Assembly: GCA_003290165.1 (NCBI GenBank)
Contig: QNQO01002061.1
Location: 62,001 to 126,000, forward strand
From: Berberis thunbergii
Taxonomy: Eukaryota > Streptophyta > Magnoliopsida > Ranunculales > Berberidaceae
Reading direction: 5' to 3'
Length of the DNA: 64,000 bases
In this document: positions 12,488 through 24,665 of the stretch, piece after piece
Position numbering within the stretch: the stretch's first letter is position 1
How the letters are laid out: the number at the start of each line of letters is the position of its first letter
Notes under the pieces: model-generated
What the model was told of the DNA's origin: nothing
Databases searched by the model: none
What the model saw: the letters and a program-made list of their open reading frames with translations, nothing else
Translations under genes and position numbers: made by a program

Positions 12488-14445
12488 CATCATCATCATC
12501 ATCATCAAAGCTCATTTCTGAGATTTTCGGGGTCAGCTACATGAATTTTGGTTCTTCAAGCAATGCGATTTTCCCACATTTCTCACCTAATCCAAGCTCA
12601 ATGATATCTTCATTCACCATCTTCATCCAAGTTTTCAGCGGTCATCCCCTCCGTCTACACCCTCCATTAACTTGCCAATTTAAACATTTTCTAATTGGCA
12701 TCGTGTTTGGTCTCCTCCGCACATGACCAAACCAAGTTAAACGTCTTTCTCTAATTTTTTCCTCTATGGGCGCTACACTTGAGTATCTTCTAATTCTTCA
12801 TTTCTAATTTTATCCTTACGAGTTTTACCACACATCCACCTTAACATACGCATTTCTGCTACTACCATCCTATGCGTATGTTGTCCCGTAGTAGCCCAAC
12901 ATTCTGAACCGTATAGCATGGCTGGTCGAACAATTGTCTTATAACATTTCCCTTTTAGCCTTGCAGGCATCCTTCTATCGCATAATACTCCTGACGTCAT
13001 TCGCCATTTCAACCAACCAGCTTTAATCTTGTGGTCTACATTTGCTCCAATAGCCCCATTCTTTTGAATTATAAACCCTAGATACGAAAAGCCTCACACT
13101 CTGGGACCTCGACATCTTCGATCTCAATTGCATTACTTCTCCCTCTTGGTTCACACCCAAAGTTGCACACCAGATACTCTGTCTTCGAGCGGCAAATTCT
13201 AAAAACTTTACTCTCTAAAGCTTCCCGCCACTTAACTAATTTCTGACCTAAACCTGCACTAGTCTCATCCATTAAGACAATATCATCTGCAAATAACATG
13301 CACCAAGGTACATCTTCTTGCAGATGTTTCATCAACTCATCCATGACCAAAGCAAAGAGATATGGACTTAACGCCGACCCTTGATGTAGTCCTACTGTCA
13401 CTGGAAATTCACTAGACATCTCACCTACTGAGCGAACACTTGTTGCAACTCCTTCATACATATCCTTAATGATATCGACATAACATTGAGACACTTTCTT
13501 CCTTTCAAGCACCCACCAAATTAAATCCCTGGGGACCCTATCATATGCTTTCTCCAGATCAATAAAAACCATATGCAAACTCTTACGTGCCTTTCGATAT
13601 TTTTTTAGCAGTTTGCCTAAGTAGGAAGATGGCCTCCGTAGTAGACCTACCTGGCATAAATCCAAATTGATTCTCCTAAATCGTGGTTAAACTCCTAAGT
13701 TTGAGTTCTATAACTCTCTCCCAAAGTTTCATCGTATGACTCATAAGTTTTATCCCTCTATAGTTCGAGCAATTCTGGATATCCCTTTGTTCTTATAAAT
13801 TGGTACTACAATGCTATGCCTCCAAGAATCTGGCATTTTTCTAGTTTCCAAAATCCTATTAAGGAGCTTAGTTAGCCATTGAATCCCAACTTCTCCCAGA
13901 CATTTCCATGCTTCAATTGGTATATCATCCGGTCCAACGACCTTCCATGTCTGCATTATTTTTAAAGCTTCTCTTACTTCTGTGGCACTAACTCTGCGAT
14001 GGAACACGCGATCTCTCCCTTCCTGTGAAGCATACTCCTCCAAGTTTAACTCCCCTACATGTGTTCCATTGAGTATGTTCCAAAAGTAATTCTTTCATCT
14101 ATCTAAAATAGTTTTATCCTGCATTAAGACTATTCCATCCTCATGCTTAACACACTTAACATGACTCAAATCCCTAGTTTTTCGTTCTCTAGCCTTCGCT
14201 ATCTTGAAAATATCCTTCTCACCTTCCTTCGTGCCTAGCCTATTATAAAGAGCATCATACGCTCTCTTCTTAGCTTCCCCTACTGCTCTACTACTCAACT
14301 TCTTAGCCTGCTTATAAAGCTCATAAGACTCTAAGCACCTATCTTTTTGCCACGCCTTAAATTATTTTCCGCAATGATTTGTTGTACATTCCGCGTTCCA
14401 CCACATGCCTCCTTACCATAGAAACCTCATCTTTTGGCCTGTCCT
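12488..14445 (-). mobile_element. 5'-truncated RTE-type LINE
   Basis: It is bounded by a perfect 19-bp duplication ATCTAAACTAAAGTTGCTT (12469-12487 and 14446-14464). On the minus strand the 3' end is a (GATGAT)n simple repeat next to the left duplication, as known for plant RTE elements, which end in short repeats rather than poly-A. The 5' end is truncated within the region between endonuclease and RT. It sits in the leader or gag region of the copia element. Confidence 0.93.
12773..14370 (-). pseudogene. RTE LINE reverse transcriptase, disrupted
   Basis: Minus-strand pieces in order are 14370-14095 (region upstream of RT, with G-T-K-E-G-E-K-D-I), 14043-13750 (RT fingers, W-K-V-V-G-P-D-D-I-P-I-E-A-W-K), 13665-13078 (palm, with F-I-D-L-E-K-A-Y-D-R-V-P and the catalytic F-A-D-D box near 13290) and 13012-12773 (C-terminal segment with L-Y-G-S-E-C-W). 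The F-A-D-D box and the absence of zinc-finger and RNase H domains point to RTE rather than L1. Frameshifts separate the pieces and there is no endonuclease domain, so it is dead. Confidence 0.92.
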
Positions 14446-15210
14446 ATCTAAACTAAAGTTGCTTATTAAAGAAAAATCATAAACTTAAATAAATAAATAA
14501 ACCATATAAAGTTGGATATATAATATCCTGTAACATGTTCTTACTTATCAATTTGTTGACAGACTATCAATCATAATGTGTTTCCTAACCGTGGCTCTTT
14601 GATATGCTATATGCTTTTAACAAAAAAAAAATTGTGGCTCTTTGATCAATAAAGCAGGTGCGTTAACAAGTCAAAAGAAGATATTGTGAACTAGATATTA
14701 AAATGATATTGTGAACTAGATATTAAAATGACTAATTACAGTAAAGTATTACTTATATGAATGCAAATCTACTTTATAGGTTCAAAACAATCTCTTGTTT
14801 TTGTTGGATGGTAAGTCAACAACCAATAAAATAAAGAAAATAAACCTCAAACAACAAGTTGTTAGAGCAAGAATAGTTGGCAGATTACAAAAAAAAAAAA
14901 AAATTGGTAGATCAAGATTAACGAAGCTACAATATATAATTATTAGCGAGCAATATATTCATCCTATTCACATCCATGATGCAAGCGTAAAAAAGTTACT
15001 TACAGTGGGCCGCTTTGATCGCAGATAAACTCTTTCAAGGGTTTAACCTGGCCGAGCAGGAGGCAAAACAAGAGTCGAGGGGGAAGACGCTCGCGATAAG
15101 TGTTTGCGGTGGACGGTGTTCGCAGCAGATGGCGTTCACGGCGGATGGTGCTAACGGCGAATGACATTCGCATGTGGATTTTTTTTTAATAAGGGCTCGT
15201 GTTGGTAACG

Positions 15211-15517
15211 TGTTGAAATATCGTGAAGTAAAGAAAACAAAACAAGAGTAAGGGGAACATATAGTTTTTTATTCATTGATATGAGCCTCTATATATAGAG
15301 GTAACAATTACATAGTGTCCCAATTTAAAACGAGATAGGAAACTTATGCCAATAAAGTATCTAAACCCTACTCCATAACAAATAAGATATTCTTCCTCAT
15401 TTTGACTAGTCACACAATCCTAGTTTAACAGCAAGAAGATAGCTATTAAATGTGCATTAGGGAGATGATTCTTAATTAACCTCTTTATTGACCATTAATT
15501 CCACTCTAATTTAAAAA
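15211..15517 (-). repeat. 5' LTR of the copia element
   Basis: On the minus strand it runs from a T-rich start with AGAGTGGAAT to TTTCAACA, followed by CGTTACCAACACGAGCCC, a primer-binding-like segment. It contains a TATA box (CTATATATAGAGG, rc of about 15288-15300) and AATAAA just downstream. Its first bases also occur at 7862-7924 and at 45040-45087. Confidence 0.75.
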
Positions 15518-16829
15518 TGACATTTAAATAATTTAGAAATCATTGTCAAAAAACAGGGGAACATGTGTAATAACTATTAAGCATCAAACCACTTGCCTAC
15601 TCTTTATCATAAACTATATTAACCAAAGTCAGATGAATACTTTTGTGCTTCTTGCTTTTCCCCAATTTTTATCCAACTTTTCAATCTTCTTTATTAATGT
15701 TTTATTTATTTATTATTTTATGTTTTTCAGAACATTATTTTATTCAGGTATTCCTTAAACATTGCAATTATGCAAACCTTAGAAAACATAAGTGGGATGT
15801 TAACAACCAAAAATGGTTTGAAAGGTTTATCTAATAAACTTGAGCAGTACTAGGGTGCCCGGCCTCCATGTCCGTTTTGGTGCCCAGCCCTATCAGGCAC
15901 CATTGAAGTGCCTCGAGATAGGCATTAATTCATATCTCGAAAAACATCAATGGTTCCTAATAGGGCCGGGCACCAAACCGGGCATGGAGGCCGGTGCACT
16001 TTAAAATTCCCGAATAAACTTTTAAACTGTTCAAGACCTTGCAAGATTATAATGGCCTTTTGAATAAAAAAAACTCCAAAGTTTTCAATTTCACACATAA
16101 TCTCATTTGGCTGCTTGTGTAGGCCATTATTTATATATCCCCCCCTTCTATTGACCATATGGTGCCAATGGTGGTTTGCAAGTGCCCTTCAATTAGTTTT
16201 AGTGTTTTACATGATTGTGGAAAATTCTATGTTGTCGGTTTCTAGCGGTGTGAAAAATGTATAGTTTTGTTAGTACAATACAACACTTTCTTCTTCTCTT
16301 CCACTTGAGAATTTAGATCACACAACACAATCCGGACATTTTGTTTGAACATGACTATTGTCTGGGCCATAGACCTAGGTGACAGTTTTTTCTTTTTCAA
16401 TCTTTGAAATCTTTAAAAGCCATTACATGATATGATACTGAAAGGGAAGTCACTTTCAGCTTTTCTTTTTTTCCAGGCAAGTAAAGAAACTTCTTGTTAA
16501 GAAGACATTTGGCCCTAAACACAAGACCATATAGCACTTGTATTTTAAAACATGTCTAATCTCTATAAAACATGTGATAATACTAAAGGTCCATTCAACA
16601 TACATGCATCAGCATCTCCACAATAAACTGCCTAAAAATTCCACTTGTTCAAGATACGGACGCTAATGTAGTGCAATACTTTACTAGCCATTACATATTT
16701 TTCCGACAAACATTTGTTAGTAATGTGTTACTTTAGTCTACAATTAGAGTGGATTTTTGTAAATGTATAGTGTAGCATTTAATTATTCAGGTGCTCTTAG
16801 AACCCAAGATGGATAGAATAAGACCTACA
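15450..16829 (-). repeat. Inverted unit copy C, part 1
   Basis: This is the reverse complement of about 43700-45087 (unit A) and 48170-49608 (unit B), with scattered substitutions and indels. It contains no gene. It includes a foldback element at 15853-16004. Homology stops at the hAT-like insertion and resumes after it. Confidence 0.9.
15853..16004. repeat. GC-rich foldback element in copy C
   Basis: Imperfect inverted arms, GTGCCCGGCCTCCATG near 15856 and CATGGAGGCCGGTGCAC near 15983, enclose smaller pairs. It is the counterpart of the foldback elements at 44508-44672 and 49044-49230, so it predates the duplication. Confidence 0.75.
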
Positions 16830-18008
16830 GTAGGGGTGTTAATTGGTTCCTGAAAATCAATCGAATCGGCTGAACCGAAATTGAAATATAACTGAAAAAG
16901 ACTGAATCGAGTTGGTTCGGTTTGGTTTCGATTTTTTTTCACACATTCGTAACAATCGAACTGAAACATACTCTTCTTCTTATCTTGTTTTTAATCTCCC
17001 TAAATCTCTCTCTCTCTTATTTGATCCCCCACCAACCTACTCTTATTTAAATTTTCACCTCATTCCAATGCACCTCACGTCCCCACCCTCTCTCTTAACT
17101 CTCACTTTCTCATTTTTTTAATGCTACATTCATATAAAGAGTTGAAAATGCCTACATTCTCTATCTTATTTAAGCCTCACCCACCTCTCCCCATCTACCT
17201 AACTTCTCTCTCTCTTTATTAATGTTATATTTTCTCTTTTTTAACTCTCTTTCTTTCTTTCTCTCTATCCAACCAGTTGCAAGTTGAGGAGGAGAGACAT
17301 AGTTTGATTCAATCTTGTTGAAGAAATCACGTTTTTCAAAGATGAGCAATGGCGAAGGCGACAACTTCAACACTTCTAATTTGATTAAAAAAAAACCTTT
17401 TTGCAGGATGAAATTACGAGACTGGTAGAATCGTCATCGAAGGTTTCAGTCTTGTTCAGATCATCACATGGTGTGGTGGAGATAGATTAAGATGCAAACA
17501 GTGCAGTTATGGTTATAATATTATGTATGATGTTATAGTATTGTGTATATGAGAGACATGGCGAATTTTTTAATCTTATGAAATTATCAAGAGAAATAGG
17601 CAAGAAAAAATTCTCTGATAAATGAATAGTTCGAAGCCTTGAAACTCTCTTTGTGTTCATCTGGCATTTGCTTTTCCTTTACTGTTTCCCTTTTTCTTTC
17701 TCTTTTATTTCATTGTAATCTCTTTGTCTCTGGGTTTTCCTCCATTGCAAACCAAGCTTTATTTTCTTTTTCCAATTCTTTGTACGTTGACTTATTCTTT
17801 TTGTGTTAGAGCCAACTCAGTTGTTTGTAACAACAGAAAATAATAATAAAAAGAAAAAGAATAAAAAAAGGGAAAAATCCGAAAATAACCGAACCAATTG
17901 ATTCGGTACAGTTTTGGTTATTTATTGATAAATGTGGAAACAGAATTCTTGGTTCGGTCCGATTTTGGTCCAACTTAAATCGATCGAACCCCGATTAAAC
18001 CCCCCTAG
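16830..18008. mobile_element. Non-autonomous hAT-like DNA transposon, 1.18 kb
   Basis: The ends read GTAGGGGTGTTAATTGG and CCCCCCTAG, an imperfect terminal inverted repeat of the CAGGGGTG type common in plant hAT elements. The subterminal regions are rich in GGTTCGGTT/CGAACC. It is flanked by CCTACA on both sides (16824-16829 and 18009-18014). The sister copies near 43685 and 48160 have a single CCTACA (as TGTAGG) with no insertion, which proves the boundaries. The 6-bp visible duplication is shorter than the usual 8 bp. No transposase is encoded; the middle is pyrimidine-rich non-coding sequence. Confidence 0.88.
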
Positions 18009-18451
18009 CCTACACATCATAAGCATGAAAACACAGACAAATTCCTTGCCAAAAACCCAAAATAGAGAACTCACTCTTATAATGGGATCTCTTGTTCAAG
18101 TTGTCCTAAGCGTCCCGAACATAGTTACTAGCTATAACTCATAAGAAATGAAGTTAAAAATGACAAATGACATTATTATTTTTTTTTTTTGGAAAGCTAG
18201 TGGGGGTTATTTAGGATCCCCAAACCATAAAAAAGAATATCTAAATATTACATTCTCAAGTATGTCTTACATATTCTATCCTTCATGTATAATATTTTTC
18301 AAGTCCTCTGCAAAGAAACTTGGAATGATATCCATAAACACAGTGTTTGGAAGTAATAGCTCGCCAATCGATCTGCAATCATGCTGGTCTCCGTAAAGTC
18401 ATGACTAATCTTGTGGTCCTCAAGTAATCCAAGCATGCTTTTAATCCTCCT
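18009..18451 (-). repeat. Inverted unit copy C, part 2
   Basis: This is the reverse complement of about 43057-43690. It lacks a 167-bp segment present in unit A (43371-43537), which identifies that segment as an insertion. It ends at CTCCT, the left target duplication of the Tat-like element. Confidence 0.88.
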
Positions 18452-19133
18452 TTTTTATACATAAACACGGTCACACCCCTGAGCCGTACACGTGTCAAGA
18501 TGATCTCGAGGAACAATAGGCCCCAGCACAAGCCCAATACTGATCCGACCCAAGCAGTTCTAAGCCTGTCCAATTCAGTCTGCCAGACGGACCCGGACTC
18601 TTACAACATGCTAGGCCCACACGTCTCACAACTATCCTCAATACCCATAAGTTTTACTAAGGCAAGTATCTCAAGAATCAGCTTCGAACGGGCAACTACA
18701 ACAGTTCTCTGCTTCAAACTAAGAAGCAAATACCAGAATACATTCCACACAGAGAAACTCCCTTCCACGGATTACTCTCGTATTGGGAACTATCTCCCAT
18801 GTATCTAGGAGCACAGGGGCTAACATGAAATTTCCCTCTTACAGCACGACTCCTAATTAAATATTGATTTCTACGAATATCTCCTTCCTAAACTATGCCC
18901 ACGATGGCCTGGTAAAAATAGGACTCTTTCCACTATAAATAAGACATGAGATTGGTAAACTAAGGTACGCAACAAATTCCATGTTTACATCATTACGCCT
19001 TCCTCAGATCATTGTCTAACTTTAACATCGGAGTGTCATCGGCCACCACAACGGTGTTCCATGGCTCATGTGGTGTTACTTATGCAGGTCAGCAGGACTA
19101 GGTCAAAGCAATGAGCAAAAAATGATTGCATAA
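18452..19133 (+). repeat. 5' LTR of the Tat-like element
   Basis: This 682-bp LTR aligns across its length with 31594-32273. The expected TG start has decayed to TT, and it ends GCATAA where the partner ends ACATCA. A promoter-like CACTATAAATAAGACATGAG segment lies near 18930 and is conserved in the partner. Confidence 0.88.
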
Positions 19134-19494
19134 TTTTGGCGATGTCCGTGGGGACACAAAATTCTTAACTTTTCATTAGTGTCGTCTCCTTTTAAAACCC
19201 AAAGAGATGGTGACCATAGATCACGCAACAACAAAGAAAAAGGGGACACATCAAACACTCTGATTAGCACAGCACCACCGCTTTCAGCGGCTCTGGTCAT
19301 ACACGGGCTATAGACTCCAAGCCCCTGCGCCGACGACAACAACAACGGACCCACAATCGATAGGCTGACATCTCAAATACAACAGATAGCCAACGCGACA
19401 CCACCTGCCAATGGAGACCAGGAGCATCACGGGCCTCGTCTCCAGTGGATGGCAGGGAACAAGCATAGAAAAGTCAATCCCTCGCTAGTTCTCA

Positions 19495-20477
19495 TTGGAA
19501 ATAGGGGAAACTCTGCGGCTGATGTTGAGCTCGTGGGCAAGGACAGAGAGGCTCGGCTCTGGGAACCCCCTCCGCAGAAGGGGGCACAATCCGGACGTAC
19601 TATACCACCTCTCCGTCCCACCATTTGTGGGCCGGATCATGAATAAGGCTCTTCCGAGGAAGTTCATTCCCCCGAAGCTCAACTTCTACGACGAAACCAC
19701 CGATCCTTTTGACCACCTACGCCATTACCAAGTCTGTCATGTGCAAAACCTTTCAGCACTGACGTGGTTCCACAGCCTTTCACCAAAGTCGATCGATTCC
19801 TTCAAGACATTAGCAAAGGAGTTTCTGACACGTTTCATAGGGAGCCAGAGTTTCCAAAAAAGGCCTACACTACATACTTTTCTAAAGCAAAAAAGTATGT
19901 CACACGTTTCAACAACGAACTGACTCTCATCGACGAATGCAACGACAACATGGCCATAACAGCCTTCATTGAGGGCCTCAAGGAAAGAAAGTTCTATGAA
20001 GACCTCACCTTGGAGCCCTCTCTGAACATGACAGAGCTTCTCAAGAGCGCTAAGAAGCATATTACCTTGGAGGAGCTAAGAACCATGAAGAGGAAAATCG
20101 AAGGCGAGAAGAAGCCTTCTGCTCTTAAGGACAAGGAGGGAAAGAAATGCGAGAACGAGGAACGGAGCAAGAGGAATCGCAATGACCACAGGTCAGACCC
20201 TAGTCGGTCCAAGCCGAAGAAATCATCCAACTACGTTGGATCCAGGACTGTGACACCCCTCAATGCCCGCCTGTTAGACGTACTTAACTCCATGAAGAAT
20301 TGGGAGGATCTGAAGTGCCCCCAAAAGCAGTGCGGAGACCTCGCCAAGCGTGACAACAGCAAGTACTGCGCGTACCACAAGGAGGGTGACCACGATACCA
20401 ACGACTGCAAGAGTCTGAGGTATGAAGTTGAGTATTGGATCTGCAGAGGCAAACTGAAAGAAGTTATGAACTCTTAG
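19495..20477 (+). pseudogene. Tat-like gag, frameshifted
   Basis: The first part (frame of 19495, to about 19860) carries the gag core segment P-P-K-L-N-F-Y-D-E-T-T-D-P-F-D-H-L and W-F-H-S-L-S-P-K-S-I-D-S-F. About 25 residues usual for the family between these seem deleted. The frame then shifts near 19860 to that of 19764-20477, with F-N-N-E-L-T-L-I-D-E-C-N-D, a basic Lys/Arg-rich linker, and the conserved Tat C-terminus: P-L-N-A-R-L-L-D-V-L then a zinc-knuckle-like C-A-Y-H-K-E-G-D-H-D-T-N-D-C. Structural capsid-like protein; dead here. Confidence 0.88.
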
Positions 20478-20769
20478 AACCGACCATAACAAACCAGGGA
20501 CATAGGGAGTCAGTTAAAGAAATAGCGAAAGAGACTCCAAGGATAACATATGTCCTTCATGGAGTCGGACCGAATGAAACCGGTTGTACATGTTTCGCAA
20601 GCAGACCTTACTGGAGATGCAGACACAATCCACGGATGAGGACAGACACATTTGCCACTCAAGGATTCAGAGCCTCATTCCCACCTTGACCTTTACGGAC
20701 AAAAAACTCGAAGGAGTTCGAGCATCACATAACGACGCCCTAGTCATCTCGGTCTCCATAGCAAGGTGA

Positions 20770-21180
20770 GAGGTAAAGAGAGCTCTGGTGGATACAGGTA
20801 GCCCACTCAACATCTTGTTCTAACAACGAGTTCCGCAGTATGGATCTCAAGGAGGAAAACTTGACGTCCTCATACTACCCGCTAATTGGATTCAGCAGAA
20901 ATAAGTGCTTCTCGGTTGGGAAGATAAGGTTGGCGACAGTGGCAGAAGAGTCGCAGCTAAGAAAGGTCTTGTTTCTGAACTTCCTGGTCCTAGACGCACC
21001 GTCGACCTACAACCTTATCTTGGAAGACCATGGATCTACCAGATGGAGGCAATAGTCTCCACCCTTCACCAGTGTGTTAAGTACACAACTAACCACTCAT
21101 AAGAGATTATACGCGGAGACCAACCTATGGCACGAACCTGCTATTATGTCGCACTAAAACAAATAGAATGCTCCCAGATC
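20770..21180 (+). pseudogene. Tat-like aspartic protease, disrupted
   Basis: The active-site segment L-V-D-T-G-S-P-L-N-I-L is encoded at about 20788-20820 and is followed at once by a stop. The C-terminal part (L-G-R-P-W near 21023, then S-T-L-H-Q-C-V-K-Y) is in another frame. Both are hallmarks of the retropepsin of this lineage. The homology ends at the insertion at 21224, before any RT. Confidence 0.82.
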
Positions 21181-21223
21181 CAACTACATACTGCGGGGCA
21201 TCACATTCAAACAGTATGGGAGC

Positions 21224-24200
21224 TGTCACGACCCAATTTTTGAAGAAAACAAAAATCCTAAAATCCACGAAGGATATCCGTTTCTCCAAAATTCGGGACT
21301 TCAATAACAACAAAATTAATTAGCAGCAACAACTAAAACATAATTTATAAAATTAAAACAAACTAAAAATAATCTAACCATGAAACTCTGACGTCGCTAG
21401 CCCCACTAATGAAACTCGAGTAATGCTGCTCATAAATCTTTAAACATGTGAAAGACTAAATGGCTACGTTCCAATAAGAACGCACCTAAGAAGCATAAAC
21501 TTACTTGGGCCAACGCGGTAGCTAGTATGAGTAATCTCCATCCTTATAAATAAAATAGTTACATGTTTTAACATGAAAATTTCATAAACAACAAAATAAC
21601 ACTCAAAGTCTTGTAGTTCCTCAACAAGGCAAACATGTCATACTACAAAGTTCTATCATGCTTTAAATAAATATTTATTTTACCAACACGTACAAAGTGA
21701 AGGTTGGACGTGGTAAGTTTGACAAAAAAATGTTAGTAGATTTACCATCCTGCACAGAATGTTTTAGAAATAAATGAATAAAATTTCTAATTTATCATTC
21801 CTCATAAGTACGATTGTTTTCAAATAAATACAGACCATACTCATAATCACCATTATTTAAATGTCAACCAAATACATTTTACCTTTAAGGAAGACATGTA
21901 GTTCTCATTCTAAGATCGAATGAGCATTTAGTTTCTTCCATTAAGGCAATCATGCACATAAATGAAAATCTCGCTTCTTTTCCACAATCGCACTACCTTC
22001 CTTGTGCCAAACACACCCCACCCAAGTGTGCCTCTCTTGCATTCGAAACCACTCGGAGCGTATATGTTCCAAGTGAGGTGCCACATCGAGGAACATATCA
22101 TCCCACCCGAAGTTCGATCCATGACAAACATTTCCTAAATACTACACGTACTACCGAACTCACATGGAACGACGTACCGATATGCAAACAAGTTTGCATA
22201 CCCAAAATTATATCACACGTATACAATCAAGTCTGTATACTAAAATAATTCTTTTTTTCACATTTTTTTTTCGGAGTTGTGGAAAAGAGCATAAAAATCA
22301 ATTAATCCTCAATACTCTTTTATGGTGACACTTTGTCAACCATAAACACATCGACCACAAATATTCACCCTTTTTTTTGGGAAGAAAATAACATTTTTAT
22401 AAATAATTTTATTTTCATAATAGAAAACAGGGATCAGACTCATTCCATATAATGATACTCTTTAGCAAGACAATTTGCATATCAATCAAATGCAAGTTTA
22501 TCATATGATCACATACTAACCACATATTTCAAGTCATAACGTAAAATTACAAATATTAACTTACATAACACGACTAATACCCAAGTTTATTTACATGGTG
22601 AAACTCTAGCACACCCAAAATGAACCTAGTAACTAAAACCACCTAGAATGCTAATTAGCCCCATTAGATCAAAACATGATCCCTAGTTATGACTGACCCT
22701 ATCACCATGAGCATAACAATGTTCATGAAGGCATTATCAAAATGATAAGTACTTGATCAACTTCTATATAAGATACACTCATATTATATAAGATATGCTC
22801 GTACTATATGAAAATATCACCACCCATATAAGGTCATATAAGAACAATGTACATGAAAACATTATCAAAATGATAAGTACTTGATCAACTTCTATATAAG
22901 ATGTGCTCAGACCTAAAAAGTAATAAAGTGATGCCTTACTGATAACACACTGTTGGCTTATTAGAATACACTACACCTTCCAACCACTTTCATATAGCTA
23001 ACAAGCTCATGTATGAATTGTTGTAAGGTGAGAAATGTGCAATCAATGTTGCTAGTATATGAACTAGATGGAGAGATACCCTGGGCTAAGTTTAAGCCTT
23101 TTTTTTTGTAGCATGTTCCCTTCAAACCAAAAACAGGTAATGCAATGGGTAGTTATAACAAGGACCCTAACGCTGGCATGATGAACCATATAATCCCTAA
23201 ATGCATTTTTTTTTTGTTCAAAGCAATGTTTTTTTAGGCAAAGATATTGTAGTGCTTCCATCAAGTGCCAGTTACATCAGTAAAATAACAACCCTCAAAC
23301 ACAAACAAAAGACCATATGATTGTTCTAAAAATATTCATTGGAAAGGTAGTTGTTACAGCTCCATAGACATGATCTGCTAAGAAAATCTAATGTCACACG
23401 TACCATAGGAATTTATCATGCAAGGCATTGTAGAGTATAACTCACAAATTTTAAATGTAACTCATAAACCAAACATTATTAAATTCACATAATTAATATA
23501 AGAGATGGAAGAATCACTCAATAACTTCTATTACTAAAATTTTGTTATACAAGGGTTTCTAAAATTGGATCAGTGACATTTTATCTCCCTCGAGTGAGAT
23601 CTAACTGTTGAATGAACTCCAAACCAACGGTGTGTTTTCATACGTGTGTTATGAATCTACGGATTTAATTTGAAAGTATTCTGACCTCTAGAAGGTCTCG
23701 ATCCACTGAAAATACTAAGACTACGCAAAACTGTCTTTATTACGGGATTTAAATAAAAACCTAAATTTAGGTTATCTTTCAACTCATCTAATTTCTACGA
23801 AAATACAATAAAATTTTCATATTTAGGATTTATATTTGTATTAAACCCTAACCTTAATCAATTGATTAATCAAAAAGTAAAGAGAACGAAGAAGACTCAG
23901 CTTTATATATCCAAAATACTAACAACATACATAATAAACAAAATAAAACAATAGACAATATCAAATATTGAATAATTTGATAGTTTAACTCACTATTTTG
24001 TCGAAAATCCAAAGTTGAAGCAAACTTTTTCTCTTCGCCTCATTTTCTTCTACGTAGGTTTTTCTTTATTTTGTGTGTGTATCCAAAGAGAAGAGGTGGC
24101 TAGGGTTTTCTTTTAAAATGTTTTCAATTAGGGATTTACTAGCTTTAGTTAAACACACCCACCACTCTTCTTTTACCCACCATCAATCTAAACCTTGGTC

Positions 24201-24665
24201 CCAAAATTCATATCATTAAAGTACTTATATATTTGTAAATACTACCAATTAATAAATATTATCAATAAATAAATATTATTAATGATTAACATAATAATAT
24301 TATTTTGGCAAGTGATTTGGCGGGTATTACAATATACACACCTTAAAAAAATCTCGTCTCGAGATTCGGAAGGTAAGAGAATCGTGCAAACATTAAAAAT
24401 GACACGGCAAACGAAATGAAATTTTAATATATATTTTCAAATGAAAAATTTCTCGAATTTTATACTCATAAAAATTTCACATCAAGCAAAGCAAAACACC
24501 AGACATGCATACACACGAGGCTACTACATGCATGTACCTATATTATTTTAACAAGAAATTAAAAATAATAAATTGGAACAATATATACAAAAATATTATT
24601 AAGGTCAATGAAAAGTACGGGTGTTACAATATATACACCTTAAAAGAATCTCGTCCCGAGATTCG
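21224..24665 (-). repeat. LTR-like insertion in the Tat-like element, minus strand
   Basis: The left edge begins TGTCACGACCC and the right side has two candidate ends, GGGTATTACA (about 24324-24333) and GGGTGTTACA (about 24620-24629). Each is followed by the same block containing AATCTCGTC(T/C)CGAGATT. Read on the minus strand this is a purine tract then an LTR starting TGTAA(T/C)ACCC and ending GGGTCGTGACA, as in long-LTR plant gypsy elements. The first 90 bp are homologous to 63650-63740. No coding domain and no target duplication were found. A direct repeat occurs at 22721-22780 and 22848-22910. Solo or rearranged LTR is my best reading. Confidence 0.5.

Larger units (their letters stand above)
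7862..15517 (-). mobile_element. Decayed Ty1/copia element with nested insertions
   Basis: Read on the minus strand, a 5' LTR (15517-15211) is followed by a primer-binding-like segment (15210-15195), a long degenerate leader and gag region, integrase (11490-10560), RT (9710-8800), RNase H (to about 8110), a purine tract (AAGGGGAG, about 7932-7925) and a remnant of the 3' LTR (about 7924-7862). About 60 bp of the 3' LTR match the start of the 5' LTR before the match stops. A SINE and a LINE are inserted within it. I found no target duplication because the 3' LTR is truncated. Confidence 0.8.
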
